NCBI RefSeq assembly: GCF_010731895.1
Contig: NZ_AP022596.1
Location: 4,960,001-5,024,000 of the forward strand
Source: Mycolicibacterium helvum
GTDB lineage: Bacteria; Actinomycetota; Actinomycetes; Mycobacteriales; Mycobacteriaceae
DNA: 64,000 nucleotides
Reading direction: 5' to 3'
The notes under the pieces were generated by a model, which was given only the letters and a program-made list of their open reading frames with translations, searched no databases and was not told the DNA's origin. Each line of letters opens with the position of its first letter. Within the stretch, counting starts at the first letter, position 1. The translations under genes and the position numbers were made by a program. Below, piece by piece: positions 54,789-63,419 of this stretch.

Positions 54789-55226
54789 CTAGGTGAGGTT
54801 CGGGCAGATCTGCTTGAGCCAATCAGTGATCTGGTTCCGGTTGGTGTCGAGATCGGCATCGGTGGGCTGCGCGCCGACCGTGGTCACGAAGTGCTCGATG
54901 GCGGCCTTCACCGGGTCAGGCGGACTGTACTTTTCGAGCGTGTCGGCGTTCGCGCGCGCCCTGTCGGCGTTCGTGGCGACCATCAGGTTGTCTTTGGCGA
55001 AGCCGATGTCCAGACAGGTGGAGTCGTCCAGTGTCCCGGCCGCCGCGGACGGAGGGGTGGGCGCGGCCGACGAGGTCGCTGCCGCCGAGCTCGATGAGAT
55101 GGCAGCGGCACTTGACGATGCCGCCTGGCTCGACGTCGGCCCCGAGGACGAATCGTTGCTCGAGCACCCCGCCGCCACCAGCGCCACGGCCGTCAGTCCT
55201 GCGATCGAAAATCGTGTGAGCTGCAT
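54789..55226 (-). CDS. Small lipoprotein with Ser/Ala-rich linker
   Basis: The 145-residue product has a lipoprotein signal ending LVAAGC (Cys21), a Ser/Ala/Thr linker (about 22-60), and a short domain with two cysteines (TCLDIGFAKDN and QICPNLT) that may pair. Family not identified. ATG 55226 is chosen; a GTG at 55232 lies just upstream. An AATACT hexamer about 7 nt before the ATG suggests a leaderless mRNA. Confidence 0.8.
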   Translation of the reverse strand: MQLTRFSIAGLTAVALVAAGCSSNDSSSGPTSSQAASSSAAAISSSSAAATSSAAPTPPSAAAGTLDDSTCLDIGFAKDNLMVATNADRARANADTLEKYSPPDPVKAAIEHFVTTVGAQPTDADLDTNRNQITDWLKQICPNLT

Positions 55227-55251
55227 CGGCACGAGTATTGCCTAACGGGCG

Positions 55252-55746
55252 TTACTTCGGCGCGGAAACCTTTGCAGCCAGCGCAGCGAGCTTGGCGTCG
55301 AGAACCTGGGCAGCGCTGAGCAACGGGGCATTCGGCTCCACGACCATCAACGACGACGGCTTGACGTACGTCAGGCTGCTGTGACCGTCGGGCTCGTCGA
55401 GCACCAACAGCTCGACCGGAGCGAACAGGGCCGCCGTCACGTCGTGACGGATCATGGTGATGGCGATCAACGGGTTGCCGAGGATGGCCCGCATCGCCTT
55501 GCGCTCGATACCGGCCTTCGGGATCCAGCCCCCATGGTCAAGCAACGCAAACAACATGAATCCGCTTGGCCCGACATACTTTTCGACGCGCTCCTGATAC
55601 GAGTGCCAATCGCCGTCGATCGCCCCGATCTCGTTGATCGGCACCGGCTGCTCGCCGATGTCGGCGAGCAGCGCGGCGAGGAGTTCGTCGTAACTCTTGG
55701 TGCTGTCATAGCGCACCCGCACTCCGGTGAATCCGATCTCGGTCAT
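55252..55746 (-). CDS. DUF302-family protein
   Basis: The 164-residue product resembles DUF302 proteins: VRVRYDSTKSYDELLAALL, KAGIERKAMRAILGNPLIAITMIRHDVTAALFAPVELLVLDEP, and a final SAAQVLDAKLAALAAKV helix. The fold binds small ligands or lipids in some members, but no activity is known. It starts 2 nt after the thiolase stop, so it belongs to the thiolase operon. Confidence 0.8.
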   Translation of the reverse strand: MTEIGFTGVRVRYDSTKSYDELLAALLADIGEQPVPINEIGAIDGDWHSYQERVEKYVGPSGFMLFALLDHGGWIPKAGIERKAMRAILGNPLIAITMIRHDVTAALFAPVELLVLDEPDGHSSLTYVKPSSLMVVEPNAPLLSAAQVLDAKLAALAAKVSAPK

Positions 55747-55748
55747 GG

Positions 55749-56951
55749 TCAGACCAGCCGCTCGATGATCGTGGCGTTGGCCATGCCGCCGCCCTCGCAC
55801 ATGGTTTGCAGGCCGTAGCGGCCGCCGCGCTGTTCGAGCGCGTTGACCAGCGTGGTCATGATTCGTGCGCCACTGGCGCCCAGTGGGTGCCCGATCGCGA
55901 TCGCGCCGCCGTTGACGTTGGTCCTCGAAAGAAGGTCCGAGTCAAGTCGTCCGCCGATTTCCTTCGCCCAGCTCAACACCACCGGCGCGAAGGCCTCGTT
56001 CACCTCGAACAGATCGATATCGGACAACGTCAGCCCGGCCCGGGACAGCACCTTCTGGGTCGCCGGAATGACGCCGGTCAGCATGTACAGCGGATCGGAG
56101 CCCACGACGGTCGTGGTGTGGATGCGAGCCAGTGGTTTCCAGCCGTGCTTGCGCGCCACCTCTGACGAGGTGATCAGCACCGCGGCGCTGCCATCGGACA
56201 GCGGCGACGAGTTGCCCGGCGTGATCTCCCATGTGATCTGGGGGAAGCGCGCCGCATAGGCCGCGCTGTAGAACGCGGGCTTGAGCCCGGCTAGCGTGTC
56301 GACGCCTGTGCCGGGGCGGATGATCTCGTCGGTCCGCAGGCCGGCGACCGGCGCCAGCTCGTTGTCGAACAGTCCGTCCTTGGTGGCCCGCGCCGCCTTC
56401 TCGTGGCTGGCTGCGGAGAACTCGTCGAGTTGGGTGCGCGACAACTCCCAGCGGGCGGCGATCAGCTCCGCGCTGATGCCCTGGGGTACCAAACCCTCGG
56501 AGTAGCGCTCGGCGAAACGAGTGCCGAACGGATCGCTGCCCGGCAGCACCGACGACCCCATCGGTACCCGGCTCATCGACTCCACACCGCCGGCGATCAC
56601 CACGTCATAGGCGCCCGCGATGACACCGTGCGCGGCGAACGAGATCGCCTGCTGGCTGGAACCGCACTGGCGATCGACGGTGGTGCCGGGAACCGTCTCG
56701 GGGAAGCCGGCGCCCAGCAGCGCATTGCGGGCGATGTTGACCGCTTGGTCACCGACCTGTGTCACCGCGCCGGCGATGACGTCGTCGACCTCGGCCGGGT
56801 CGACGCCGGTGCGCGTCACCAGCTCGGTCAGGCTGTGGGCCAGCAGATCGGCGGGCAGCACACCGTGCAATGCGCCGCTGGGCTTGCCCTTGCCGATCGG
56901 GGTGCGGACTGCCCCGACGATGACGGCGTCTCGTCCTGTGTAACCGGCCAT
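55749..56951 (-). CDS. Thiolase (acetyl-CoA C-acyltransferase)
   Basis: The 400-residue enzyme has the nucleophile Cys96 in DRQCGSSQQA, the His in NVNGGAIAIGHPLGASGARIM, and Cys385 in MCEGGGMANA. All three catalytic residues are present. It cleaves 3-ketoacyl-CoA or condenses acyl-CoA units. ATG 56951 has AGGAGG upstream. It is divergent from the HxlR regulator, and a -10 (TATAGA) overlaps one arm of an inverted repeat. Confidence 0.93.
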   Translation of the reverse strand: MAGYTGRDAVIVGAVRTPIGKGKPSGALHGVLPADLLAHSLTELVTRTGVDPAEVDDVIAGAVTQVGDQAVNIARNALLGAGFPETVPGTTVDRQCGSSQQAISFAAHGVIAGAYDVVIAGGVESMSRVPMGSSVLPGSDPFGTRFAERYSEGLVPQGISAELIAARWELSRTQLDEFSAASHEKAARATKDGLFDNELAPVAGLRTDEIIRPGTGVDTLAGLKPAFYSAAYAARFPQITWEITPGNSSPLSDGSAAVLITSSEVARKHGWKPLARIHTTTVVGSDPLYMLTGVIPATQKVLSRAGLTLSDIDLFEVNEAFAPVVLSWAKEIGGRLDSDLLSRTNVNGGAIAIGHPLGASGARIMTTLVNALEQRGGRYGLQTMCEGGGMANATIIERLV

Positions 56952-56985
56952 TGGGTCCTCCTGAACTCGTCGCTGAGTAGTGCGT

Positions 56986-57016
56986 TCTATACCCAGCTAT
57001 AACACCTAGGTATAGT
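56986..57016. promoter_or_regulatory. Overlapping divergent promoters within an inverted repeat
   Basis: CTATACC (56987-56993) and GGTATAG (57009-57015) are exact inverted copies separated by 15 nt. The left arm is part of TATAGA, a -10 for the thiolase gene; the right arm is part of TATAGT, a -10 for the HxlR gene. The palindrome CCTAGG lies between. One bound regulator dimer could silence both directions. Confidence 0.6.
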
Positions 57017-57036
57017 GAAAACAACTCAGAAAGAAA

Positions 57037-57540
57037 GTGACGTCTGTGACAGTGCTGCAGGGCCCCCTGGTTGACCGCGACGCTTGGTCGGCGGTCGGCA
57101 AATGCCCGATCGAAAAAACCATGGCGGTGATCGGAACCAAGTCGGCGATGCTCATCCTGCGCGAGGCCTACTACGGCACCACCCGGTTCGACGACTTCGC
57201 CCGACGGATGGGCATCACCAAGGCTGCCACCGCGGCCCGACTTGCCGAATTGGTCGACGCCGGCCTGCTGACCAGGCAGCCTTACCGCGAACCGGGGCAG
57301 CGGGTCCGCGACGAGTACGTGCTCACCGAGGCCGGCACCGATCTGATGCCCGTGGTGTGGTCGATGTTCGAGTGGGGGCGCCGCCACCTGAGCAATGACA
57401 GCCGGTTACGGCTGACCCATCTCGATTGCGGGGCGGATGCAACTGTGGAAATCCGTTGCGCCAAAGGTCATCTCGTGCCACCGGCCGAGCTCGGCGTGGA
57501 GATCAGGCGAAAAGGTAATCCCACGGTTGCGACCGAGTGA
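57037..57540 (+). CDS. HxlR-family transcriptional regulator
   Basis: The 167-residue product has the HxlR winged helix at about 18-110: CPIEKTMAVIGTKSAMLILREAYYGTTRFDDFARRMGITKAATAARLAELVDAGLLTRQPYREPGQRVRDEYVLTEAG. A conserved Cys precedes the domain and could sense redox or electrophiles, as in some relatives. The C-terminal 45 residues carry further cysteines (LDCGADATVEIRCAKGH), perhaps a metal site. GTG 57037 is taken; GTG 57046 is possible. It likely controls the facing thiolase-DUF302 operon and itself. Confidence 0.88.
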   Translation: MTSVTVLQGPLVDRDAWSAVGKCPIEKTMAVIGTKSAMLILREAYYGTTRFDDFARRMGITKAATAARLAELVDAGLLTRQPYREPGQRVRDEYVLTEAGTDLMPVVWSMFEWGRRHLSNDSRLRLTHLDCGADATVEIRCAKGHLVPPAELGVEIRRKGNPTVATE

Positions 57541-57567
57541 CGTCGCCGCCTGAGTAACATGCCGGTC

Positions 57568-58899
57568 GTGGACTCCACGCTGGCCTACATCGATCAGGGA
57601 TCCTTCCTCGGACTGCGGGCGCTCGGTCGTGGACCGCTCGCCCAGTACGGCTGGATCTACGAGCATCCGGTTGACCTCGACGCGGTGCGGAGGTTCCACC
57701 ACAACCTGGGCCACGGTCTGCTCGGGCGCCGGGTCGAGAGGTCACCGCTGCCTTTTGCCCGCGACCGCTGGGTGACCTGGCGGGGTCCGGCCGATATCGA
57801 CCTCGCCGCCACCGCCCGCCCCCGCAGCGAAGCGATGGCCTGGCTCGACGAGCAGCTGCGCATCCCGATCGATCCCGAGGCCGGGCCGTCCTGGCGAGTG
57901 GCAGTGCAGCCGCTGACCGAAGGCGGGGCGGTGATCACGCTGATTGCCTCCCACACAGTCTGTGACGGCCTCGCCCTCACGCAGGCGATCGGCCATGCCG
58001 CCCGAGGTGAAACCTGGGAACTGGGCTATCCCCAGCCGGGTTCGCGCACCCGTGGTCAGGCGCTGCGCCAGGACGCGGCTCAGGTCCTGCGCGCGATTCC
58101 CGACATCGCCAAGGCGGTGGTTGCCGCGATCAAACTGGCCAGGAACAACGCCAGAGACTTCGCTTCGTCGGCCGGTCGCTCGGGCCCCTCGCCCGGCAGG
58201 CTCGACGGCGCAGCATTGGTCACCGTGCCGTCGGTGGCGGCCTACGTCGACGAGGCCCAGTGGCAGAGTCGGATGGAAAGCCTTGGTGGAACCAGTAATT
58301 CGCTGTTCGCCGGCATCGGCGCCAAGCTTGGGCAGGTCTTGGGTCGGATCGACGACAGTGGCCTGGTGAGGCTGCAGTTCCCGGTCAGTGAACGCACTGA
58401 GGGGGACACCAGGGCCAACGCGTTGACCGGGATGACGCTGACGATCGATCCGTCCGACGTCACGACGAGCCTGCGGGACGTGCGCGCCGAGCTGAAGCGG
58501 ACTCTGGCGGCGCTGTCCGAGGCGCGTTTCGAACTGCTGGGTCCGGTGGCGCTCGCGCCGCTGGTCCCGCCCGGTCTGGCACGCCGGCTGGAGGGGCTGG
58601 CACTGGGCGCGGGCGCCCCGGTTGGTTGTTCCAACCTCGGGAAGCTGGACGCCTCGGTGAACCGGCCGGACGGCACCGACGCCGAATGTCTTGTCCTGCG
58701 ACAGATCGAGTCCAGGACCACCGCCGATATCCTCGACCGGCTCGGCGGGACGCTGTTTGTGGCGTGCGGCCAGGTCAACGGAAAAGTCTCGCTCACGGCA
58801 TCGGCATGGCGGCCGGGTGGGCCGAACAGCAGAGACGAGCTGAAGGCCATATTCGCTCAGGTACTCGACGAGTTCGGGCTCACCGCCACCGTCGAATAG
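57568..58899 (+). CDS. Condensation/PapA-type acyltransferase-like protein
   Basis: The 443-residue product has the chloramphenicol acetyltransferase-like fold of PapA proteins and NRPS condensation domains. The active-site motif appears as SHTVCDG (128-134): the catalytic His129, Asp133 and Gly134 of HHxxxDG are kept, the first His is Ser. VGCSNLGKLD near 350 resembles the DFGWG-like region only loosely. It may join an acyl group to a lipid or sugar alcohol. GTG 57568 lies 8 nt after TAACAT, a -10, suggesting leaderless start; ATG 57559 is the alternative. mmpS-mmpL follow on the same strand. Confidence 0.75.
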   Translation: MDSTLAYIDQGSFLGLRALGRGPLAQYGWIYEHPVDLDAVRRFHHNLGHGLLGRRVERSPLPFARDRWVTWRGPADIDLAATARPRSEAMAWLDEQLRIPIDPEAGPSWRVAVQPLTEGGAVITLIASHTVCDGLALTQAIGHAARGETWELGYPQPGSRTRGQALRQDAAQVLRAIPDIAKAVVAAIKLARNNARDFASSAGRSGPSPGRLDGAALVTVPSVAAYVDEAQWQSRMESLGGTSNSLFAGIGAKLGQVLGRIDDSGLVRLQFPVSERTEGDTRANALTGMTLTIDPSDVTTSLRDVRAELKRTLAALSEARFELLGPVALAPLVPPGLARRLEGLALGAGAPVGCSNLGKLDASVNRPDGTDAECLVLRQIESRTTADILDRLGGTLFVACGQVNGKVSLTASAWRPGGPNSRDELKAIFAQVLDEFGLTATVE

Positions 58900-58944
58900 C
58901 CGGGGTGCTGTGACGGCGGTCGGAGCTTTTCCTGATCCATGAGG

Positions 58945-58970
58945 CTCGTCACACGGGTTATGCTGACGAG
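58945..58970. promoter_or_regulatory. Inverted repeat and -10 upstream of mmpS-mmpL
   Basis: CTCGTCA (58945-58951) and TGACGAG (58964-58970) are exact inverted copies with a 12-nt spacer. TATGCT (58959-58964), a possible -10, overlaps the right arm. A regulator bound here would control mmpS-mmpL; MmpS5/L5 systems are known to be under MarR-type control elsewhere. Confidence 0.5.
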
Positions 58971-59056
58971 ATCCGTTAGTCCTACTATGTAGCGGTGCTA
59001 AATGCAGCCGCGGTGAATCGACAGGCCGAACTGCAAGGACAGAAGGGGGGCAGGTG

Positions 59057-59608
59057 ATGACAACGGAGAGCCAGACCTACACCTCCTCGGGTGCGTCAAC
59101 GGATAACGACGCCCAGGCCGACCCGGGTCAGCAGCAGGTCCAACCCGCTGCTCACCGCACCAAACGCCGCGGTGGACCGATGCAGCTGCTGCGCAAAGTG
59201 TGGCTGCCCATCGTGATTTTGCTCGTGGTCGCCGTCGCCGCGTTCGGCGTATTTCGCCTGCACGGTGTGTTCGGTAAGACCGAGCTCACTCGCCCCGGTA
59301 GTGGGCTGGCCAATGACACCAAGCCGTTCAACCCGAAGACCGTCGTGTACGAGATTTACGGCCCGCCGGGTGCCGTCGCGACCATCAACTACCTGGATTT
59401 GGACGCCCAGCCGCAGATCGCGCGGGACGTCACCCTTCCGTGGTCTCTGACCTTGACGACCACCGCGCCGGCAGCCTCGGCCAACATCGTCGCCCAGGGC
59501 GACACTGACAGCATCGGCTGCCGGATCACGGTGAACGGCGAACTCAAGGACGAGAAGACCTCGACCGGGGTGAACGCCCAGACCTTCTGCCTGGTCAAGT
59601 CCGCATGA
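59057..59608 (+). CDS. mmpS: MmpS-family accessory protein
   Basis: The 183-residue product has a polar cytosolic N-terminus (about 1-45), one helix ([21 protein letters not shown]), and the MmpS extracytoplasmic domain: [78 protein letters not shown]. Two cysteines probably pair. A GGGGGG stretch lies before ATG 59057. It overlaps mmpL by 4 nt (ATGA), so the two form a complex, most like MmpS4/S5. Confidence 0.95.
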   Translation: MTTESQTYTSSGASTDNDAQADPGQQQVQPAAHRTKRRGGPMQLLRKVWLPIVILLVVAVAAFGVFRLHGVFGKTELTRPGSGLANDTKPFNPKTVVYEIYGPPGAVATINYLDLDAQPQIARDVTLPWSLTLTTTAPAASANIVAQGDTDSIGCRITVNGELKDEKTSTGVNAQTFCLVKSA

Positions 59609-62502
59609 TCACACTGAACAAGGGCGATAAGCCGCAGGCTGACGAGCACGGTAAGCGCCCGCATATCGCGCAGTGGGTGCGCTGGCTGTCCGTCCCGATC
59701 ATCCTGGGCTGGCTGGCGCTCACTGTCGTCACCAACATCGTGGTGCCCCAGGTCGAGGTGGTCGGCCAGGCGCAGTCGGTGCCGATGGCGGCGACCGACG
59801 CGCCCTCGTCGATCGCGATGAGCACCATCGGCACGACGTTCCAGGAGTTCAAATCGAACACCTCGGTGATGATCGTGCTGGAGAGCGACCAGCCCCTCGG
59901 TGACGCCGCGCACCAGTACTACAACGAGATCGTCAAGAAGCTCGAGGCCGACAAGAAGCACGTCGAGCACATCCAGGACTTCTGGAGCGACCCGCTGACC
60001 GCAGCCGGCTCGCAGAGCTCCGACGGCAAGTCCGCCTACGTGCAGGCCTACCTGGCCGGCAATATGGGTGAGGGACTGGCCAACGAGTCGGTCGAAGCCG
60101 TCAAGCAGATCGTCGAGAGCGTGCCCCCGCCGCCCGGGATCAAGGCCTACGTCACCGGATCCTCGGCCCTGATCAACGACACCCACATCGCCGGCGACCG
60201 AAGCCTCCAGATGATCACCGGCCTGACGTTCGGCGTCATCACCGTGATGCTGCTGTTCGTCTACCGCTCGATCGTCACGGTGCTGGTGGCGTTGTTCATG
60301 GTGTTCCTCGAACTTGCGGCGGCTCGCGGCGTGGTGGCCTTCCTGGGCTATCACCATCTGATCGGGCTGTCGACGTTCGCGGTCAACCTGCTCGTCATGG
60401 TCGCGATCGCGGCCGGCACCGACTACGTGATCTTCCTGTTCGGCCGCTATCAGGAGGCCCGAAGTAAGGGCGCCGACAAAGAGGCGGCCTATTACGAGAT
60501 GTATCACGGCACCGGCCATGTGATCGTCGGGTCCGGCATGACCATCGCCGGTGCGTTGTTCTGCCTGCACTTCACCCGAAGCCCGATGTTCAGCTCGATG
60601 GGTGTTCCGCTGTTCGTGGGCATGGTGGTGGTGGTCGCTGCCGCGATGACGCTTGGTCCCGCCGTCGTGACCACAGCCAGTCGTTTCGGCCTGTTAGAGC
60701 CCAAACGGGCGTCACGCGAACGTTTTTGGCGGCGCATCGGCACCGCCGTCGTGCGCTGGCCCGGACCGATCCTGGTCGCGACGACGTTCGTCTGTCTGAT
60801 CGGGCTGCTCGCGCTGCCCGGGTACCACACCGACTACAACGACCGCCACTACCTGCCGCCGGACATCCCGGCCAGTGAAGGGTTCGCGGCCGCCGAGCGC
60901 CACTTCCCGGCAGCTCGTCTGAGCCCCGAATTGCTGATGCTGCAGAGCGATCACGACCTGCGGAACTCAGCGGACTTCCTGGTCATCGACCGGGTGGCCA
61001 AGGCCATCTTCCATACCCCGGGCATCGGGCGGGTGCAGACCATCACGCGGCCGCTCGGCGCCCCGATCGAGCACAGCTCGATTCCGTTCCTGCTGGGTAT
61101 GCAGGGCACCACGCAGACGCTGAACCAGTCCTACATGCAGGACCGGATGCGCGACTTGCTCAAAATGGGCGACGACATGCAGGTGTCCATCGACACGATG
61201 ACGCAGATGTACAACCTGCTGGGCGACCTCAACGCGGTTACTCACAGCATGGTCGGCAAGATGGATGTGACGCTGGCCGATATCCAGTCACTGCGTGACA
61301 ACATCGCCAACTTCGACGACTTCTTCCGGCCGATCCGCAACTACCTGTACTGGGAACCGCACTGCTACGACATCCCGATGTGCTGGTCGATCCGGTCGGT
61401 GTTCGACACCCTCGACGGTATCGACACGATGACCGACGACTTCCAGACCCTGGTGCCCGACCTGCACAAGCTGGACTTGCTCACGGCGCAGATGCGCACG
61501 CTGATGCCGCCGATGATCGACACCATGCGGTCCATGAAGACCATGCAGCTGACCATGCAGAGCACTCAGGCCGGCCAGCAGGACCAGATCGCGGCCATGC
61601 AGGAAAACCAGAGTGCGATGGGCAAGGCGTTCGACGAGGCCAAGAACGACGACTCGTTCTACCTTCCGCCCGAGGCGTTCGATAATCCGGACTTCAAGCG
61701 CGGCATGAAGATGTTCCTGTCGCCGGACGGAAAAGCGGTGCGGTTCATCATCTCTCACGAGGGTGATCCGATGTCGCCGGAAGGTCTCACCCACATCGAC
61801 CCGATCAAGAACGCGGCGTTCGAGGCGATCAAGGGCACCCCGCTGGAGGGGTCCAAGATCTACCTCGCCGGCACCGCGGCCAGTTACAAGGACATGCAGG
61901 ACAGCGCCGACTACGACATTCTGATCGCCGGTGTTGCCGCCTTGTGCCTGATCTTCATCATCATGCTGATCATCACCCGGGCCGTGGTGGCCGCCGCGGT
62001 GATCGTGGGCACGGTGGTGCTGTCACTGGGAACGTCATTCGGCTTGTCGGTGCTGATCTGGCAGGACCTGATCGGCCGGCCACTGCACTGGATGGTGCTG
62101 ATCATGGCCGTGATCATCCTGCTGGCGGTCGGTTCGGACTACAACTTGCTTCTGGTGGCCCGCCTCAAAGAGGAGATTCCGGCCGGAATACGGACCGGCA
62201 TCATCCGGGCGATGGGTGGCAGCGGATCGGTGGTCACGTCGGCCGGGTTGGTATTCGCAGTGACGATGGCGGCCATGGCCTTCAGTGAGCTGACGATTCT
62301 GGCGCAGGTCGGCACGACTATCGGGATGGGTCTGCTGGTCGACACGCTGGTGATCCGGTCGTTCATGACACCGTCGATCGCCGCGCTGATGGGTCGCTGG
62401 TTCTGGTGGCCGCAGCGGGTCCGCCCGCGGCCGGTGCCGAGTCCGTGGCCGAGGCCGGCGGCGGAGAATACCGAACCCGTCCGGGTCGAATCGCAATCCT
62501 AG
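59605..62502 (+). CDS. mmpL: MmpL-family RND transporter
   Basis: The 965-residue product has the RND layout: a first helix, a first porter domain, helices 2-6 with [46 protein letters not shown], a large second extracytoplasmic domain (about 390-760) rich in Met and coiled coil (around residues 500-690), and helices 7-12 with [16 protein letters not shown]. The GTDYVIF and GSDYNLL Asp-Tyr pairs are the proton-relay positions. It exports a lipid or siderophore-type molecule, or a drug. Length and C-terminus are like MmpL4/L5. The upstream PapA-like gene may make the lipid. Confidence 0.95.
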   Translation: MITLNKGDKPQADEHGKRPHIAQWVRWLSVPIILGWLALTVVTNIVVPQVEVVGQAQSVPMAATDAPSSIAMSTIGTTFQEFKSNTSVMIVLESDQPLGDAAHQYYNEIVKKLEADKKHVEHIQDFWSDPLTAAGSQSSDGKSAYVQAYLAGNMGEGLANESVEAVKQIVESVPPPPGIKAYVTGSSALINDTHIAGDRSLQMITGLTFGVITVMLLFVYRSIVTVLVALFMVFLELAAARGVVAFLGYHHLIGLSTFAVNLLVMVAIAAGTDYVIFLFGRYQEARSKGADKEAAYYEMYHGTGHVIVGSGMTIAGALFCLHFTRSPMFSSMGVPLFVGMVVVVAAAMTLGPAVVTTASRFGLLEPKRASRERFWRRIGTAVVRWPGPILVATTFVCLIGLLALPGYHTDYNDRHYLPPDIPASEGFAAAERHFPAARLSPELLMLQSDHDLRNSADFLVIDRVAKAIFHTPGIGRVQTITRPLGAPIEHSSIPFLLGMQGTTQTLNQSYMQDRMRDLLKMGDDMQVSIDTMTQMYNLLGDLNAVTHSMVGKMDVTLADIQSLRDNIANFDDFFRPIRNYLYWEPHCYDIPMCWSIRSVFDTLDGIDTMTDDFQTLVPDLHKLDLLTAQMRTLMPPMIDTMRSMKTMQLTMQSTQAGQQDQIAAMQENQSAMGKAFDEAKNDDSFYLPPEAFDNPDFKRGMKMFLSPDGKAVRFIISHEGDPMSPEGLTHIDPIKNAAFEAIKGTPLEGSKIYLAGTAASYKDMQDSADYDILIAGVAALCLIFIIMLIITRAVVAAAVIVGTVVLSLGTSFGLSVLIWQDLIGRPLHWMVLIMAVIILLAVGSDYNLLLVARLKEEIPAGIRTGIIRAMGGSGSVVTSAGLVFAVTMAAMAFSELTILAQVGTTIGMGLLVDTLVIRSFMTPSIAALMGRWFWWPQRVRPRPVPSPWPRPAAENTEPVRVESQS

Positions 62503-62520
62503 CCAACCGCTTTCGGCTAG
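62499..62520. terminator. Hairpin between convergent mmpL and small membrane protein genes
   Basis: CTAGCC (62499-62504), ten-base loop, GGCTAG (62515-62520). The stem contains both stop codons. A 6-bp stem is modest, so function as a terminator is uncertain. Confidence 0.4.
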
Positions 62521-62828
62521 TGCATGGCGTTGTGGGCGCCGTCGATGCAGCCGCGCCCGTAACTGGCGGGTTGGTGTGCGGACTGCCCGGCGCAGTACGC
62601 GGAGATGGACTCCTCGTGGGCCTGGTAGCCGCCGGCGTCGACCCAGCGTTGCCCGTCGGCGTAGCCGGCCCAGTACGCGGAGTCCTTGCGGTCGGAGGTC
62701 AACATGAAGATCACACCGAGGAGCGCGAACACCGCGATCACGAGTAGTGCCTTGACCCAGCGCTTATTCAGCCATGGCCAAAGCGGGGCAGGTATCCAAC
62801 GCGGCTTGGGCCGATCCACACCGAGCAT
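62517..62828 (-). CDS. Small single-pass membrane protein
   Basis: The 103-residue product has one helix (ALLVIAVFALLGVIFML) and an extracytoplasmic C-terminal part with DSAYWAGYADGQRWVDAGGYQAHEESISAYC and RGCIDGAHNAMH, where two cysteines could pair. ATG 62828 is chosen; a GTG at 62858 would add ten residues. Homologues would be short actinobacterial unknowns. It converges on mmpL. Confidence 0.72.
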   Translation of the reverse strand: MLGVDRPKPRWIPAPLWPWLNKRWVKALLVIAVFALLGVIFMLTSDRKDSAYWAGYADGQRWVDAGGYQAHEESISAYCAGQSAHQPASYGRGCIDGAHNAMH

Positions 62829-62897
62829 TCTCGCATCCCGGTGTGGTGGTGCTGGCACGACGGCAGCACCGGCTAGTGTCTAGCCCCTGTGGGGTGG

Positions 62898-63350
62898 ATG
62901 ACGAAGATCGGCAAACTGAAGGACCGGACATCGCTTCGCGGGATCGTGATGACGATCTTGTCCGTCGTGGTTCTCGGTCTGGCGATCGCGACGTTGCGGT
63001 ATACGCCGAGCCCTCCCGACGACGGGCTGGTGTCGCCGGTGGACACGAGCTCAACGGCCCCCGTGGTCGCTCCCTGGCTCGCTCCGGGGCCCGCCGTTGT
63101 GACGCCGATATCTCCCACCGCTGCGCCGACGACAGTTGAGCCCACCACCACTACGCCGAGCTACAGCCCCACCCCGACGTACACCCCGACGCCGACATAC
63201 GCCCCCACGCAGACACCCAGTTCGACACCCACTTCGAGTGCGACGCCCACGTCCACGGCGACGACCAGTCCCAGCACGCAGCCCGCTTTCCCCATCCGGC
63301 CTTCACGCGCTCCTTCTGATCTGCTGCCCAACGGCGGAAGGCGTAGTTAA
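62898..63350 (+). CDS. Membrane-anchored Thr/Pro-rich protein
   Basis: The 150-residue product has one helix (IVMTILSVVVLGLAIATL) followed by about 110 residues made mostly of Thr, Pro, Ser and Ala, including PTPTYTPTPTYAPTQTP-type repeats. Such stretches span the cell wall or are O-mannosylated. No globular domain. GTG 62889 is an alternative start. The DNA repeats acc/acg/ccc triplets in phase with the protein repeat. Confidence 0.7.
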   Translation: MTKIGKLKDRTSLRGIVMTILSVVVLGLAIATLRYTPSPPDDGLVSPVDTSSTAPVVAPWLAPGPAVVTPISPTAAPTTVEPTTTTPSYSPTPTYTPTPTYAPTQTPSSTPTSSATPTSTATTSPSTQPAFPIRPSRAPSDLLPNGGRRS

Positions 63351-63419
63351 GAAGATCGTCCCGGTAGAACCGGCGCGTGCCCTGCGCGTCTGCGCGCCTT
63401 GTGATGGGATTAGCGGCCT

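Noticed and set aside
63100..63300. Short DNA repeats that could suggest a repeat array
   Set aside because: The triplet pattern is in frame with the Thr/Pro-rich protein and lacks fixed spacers, so it is coding low complexity and not a CRISPR or tandem array.
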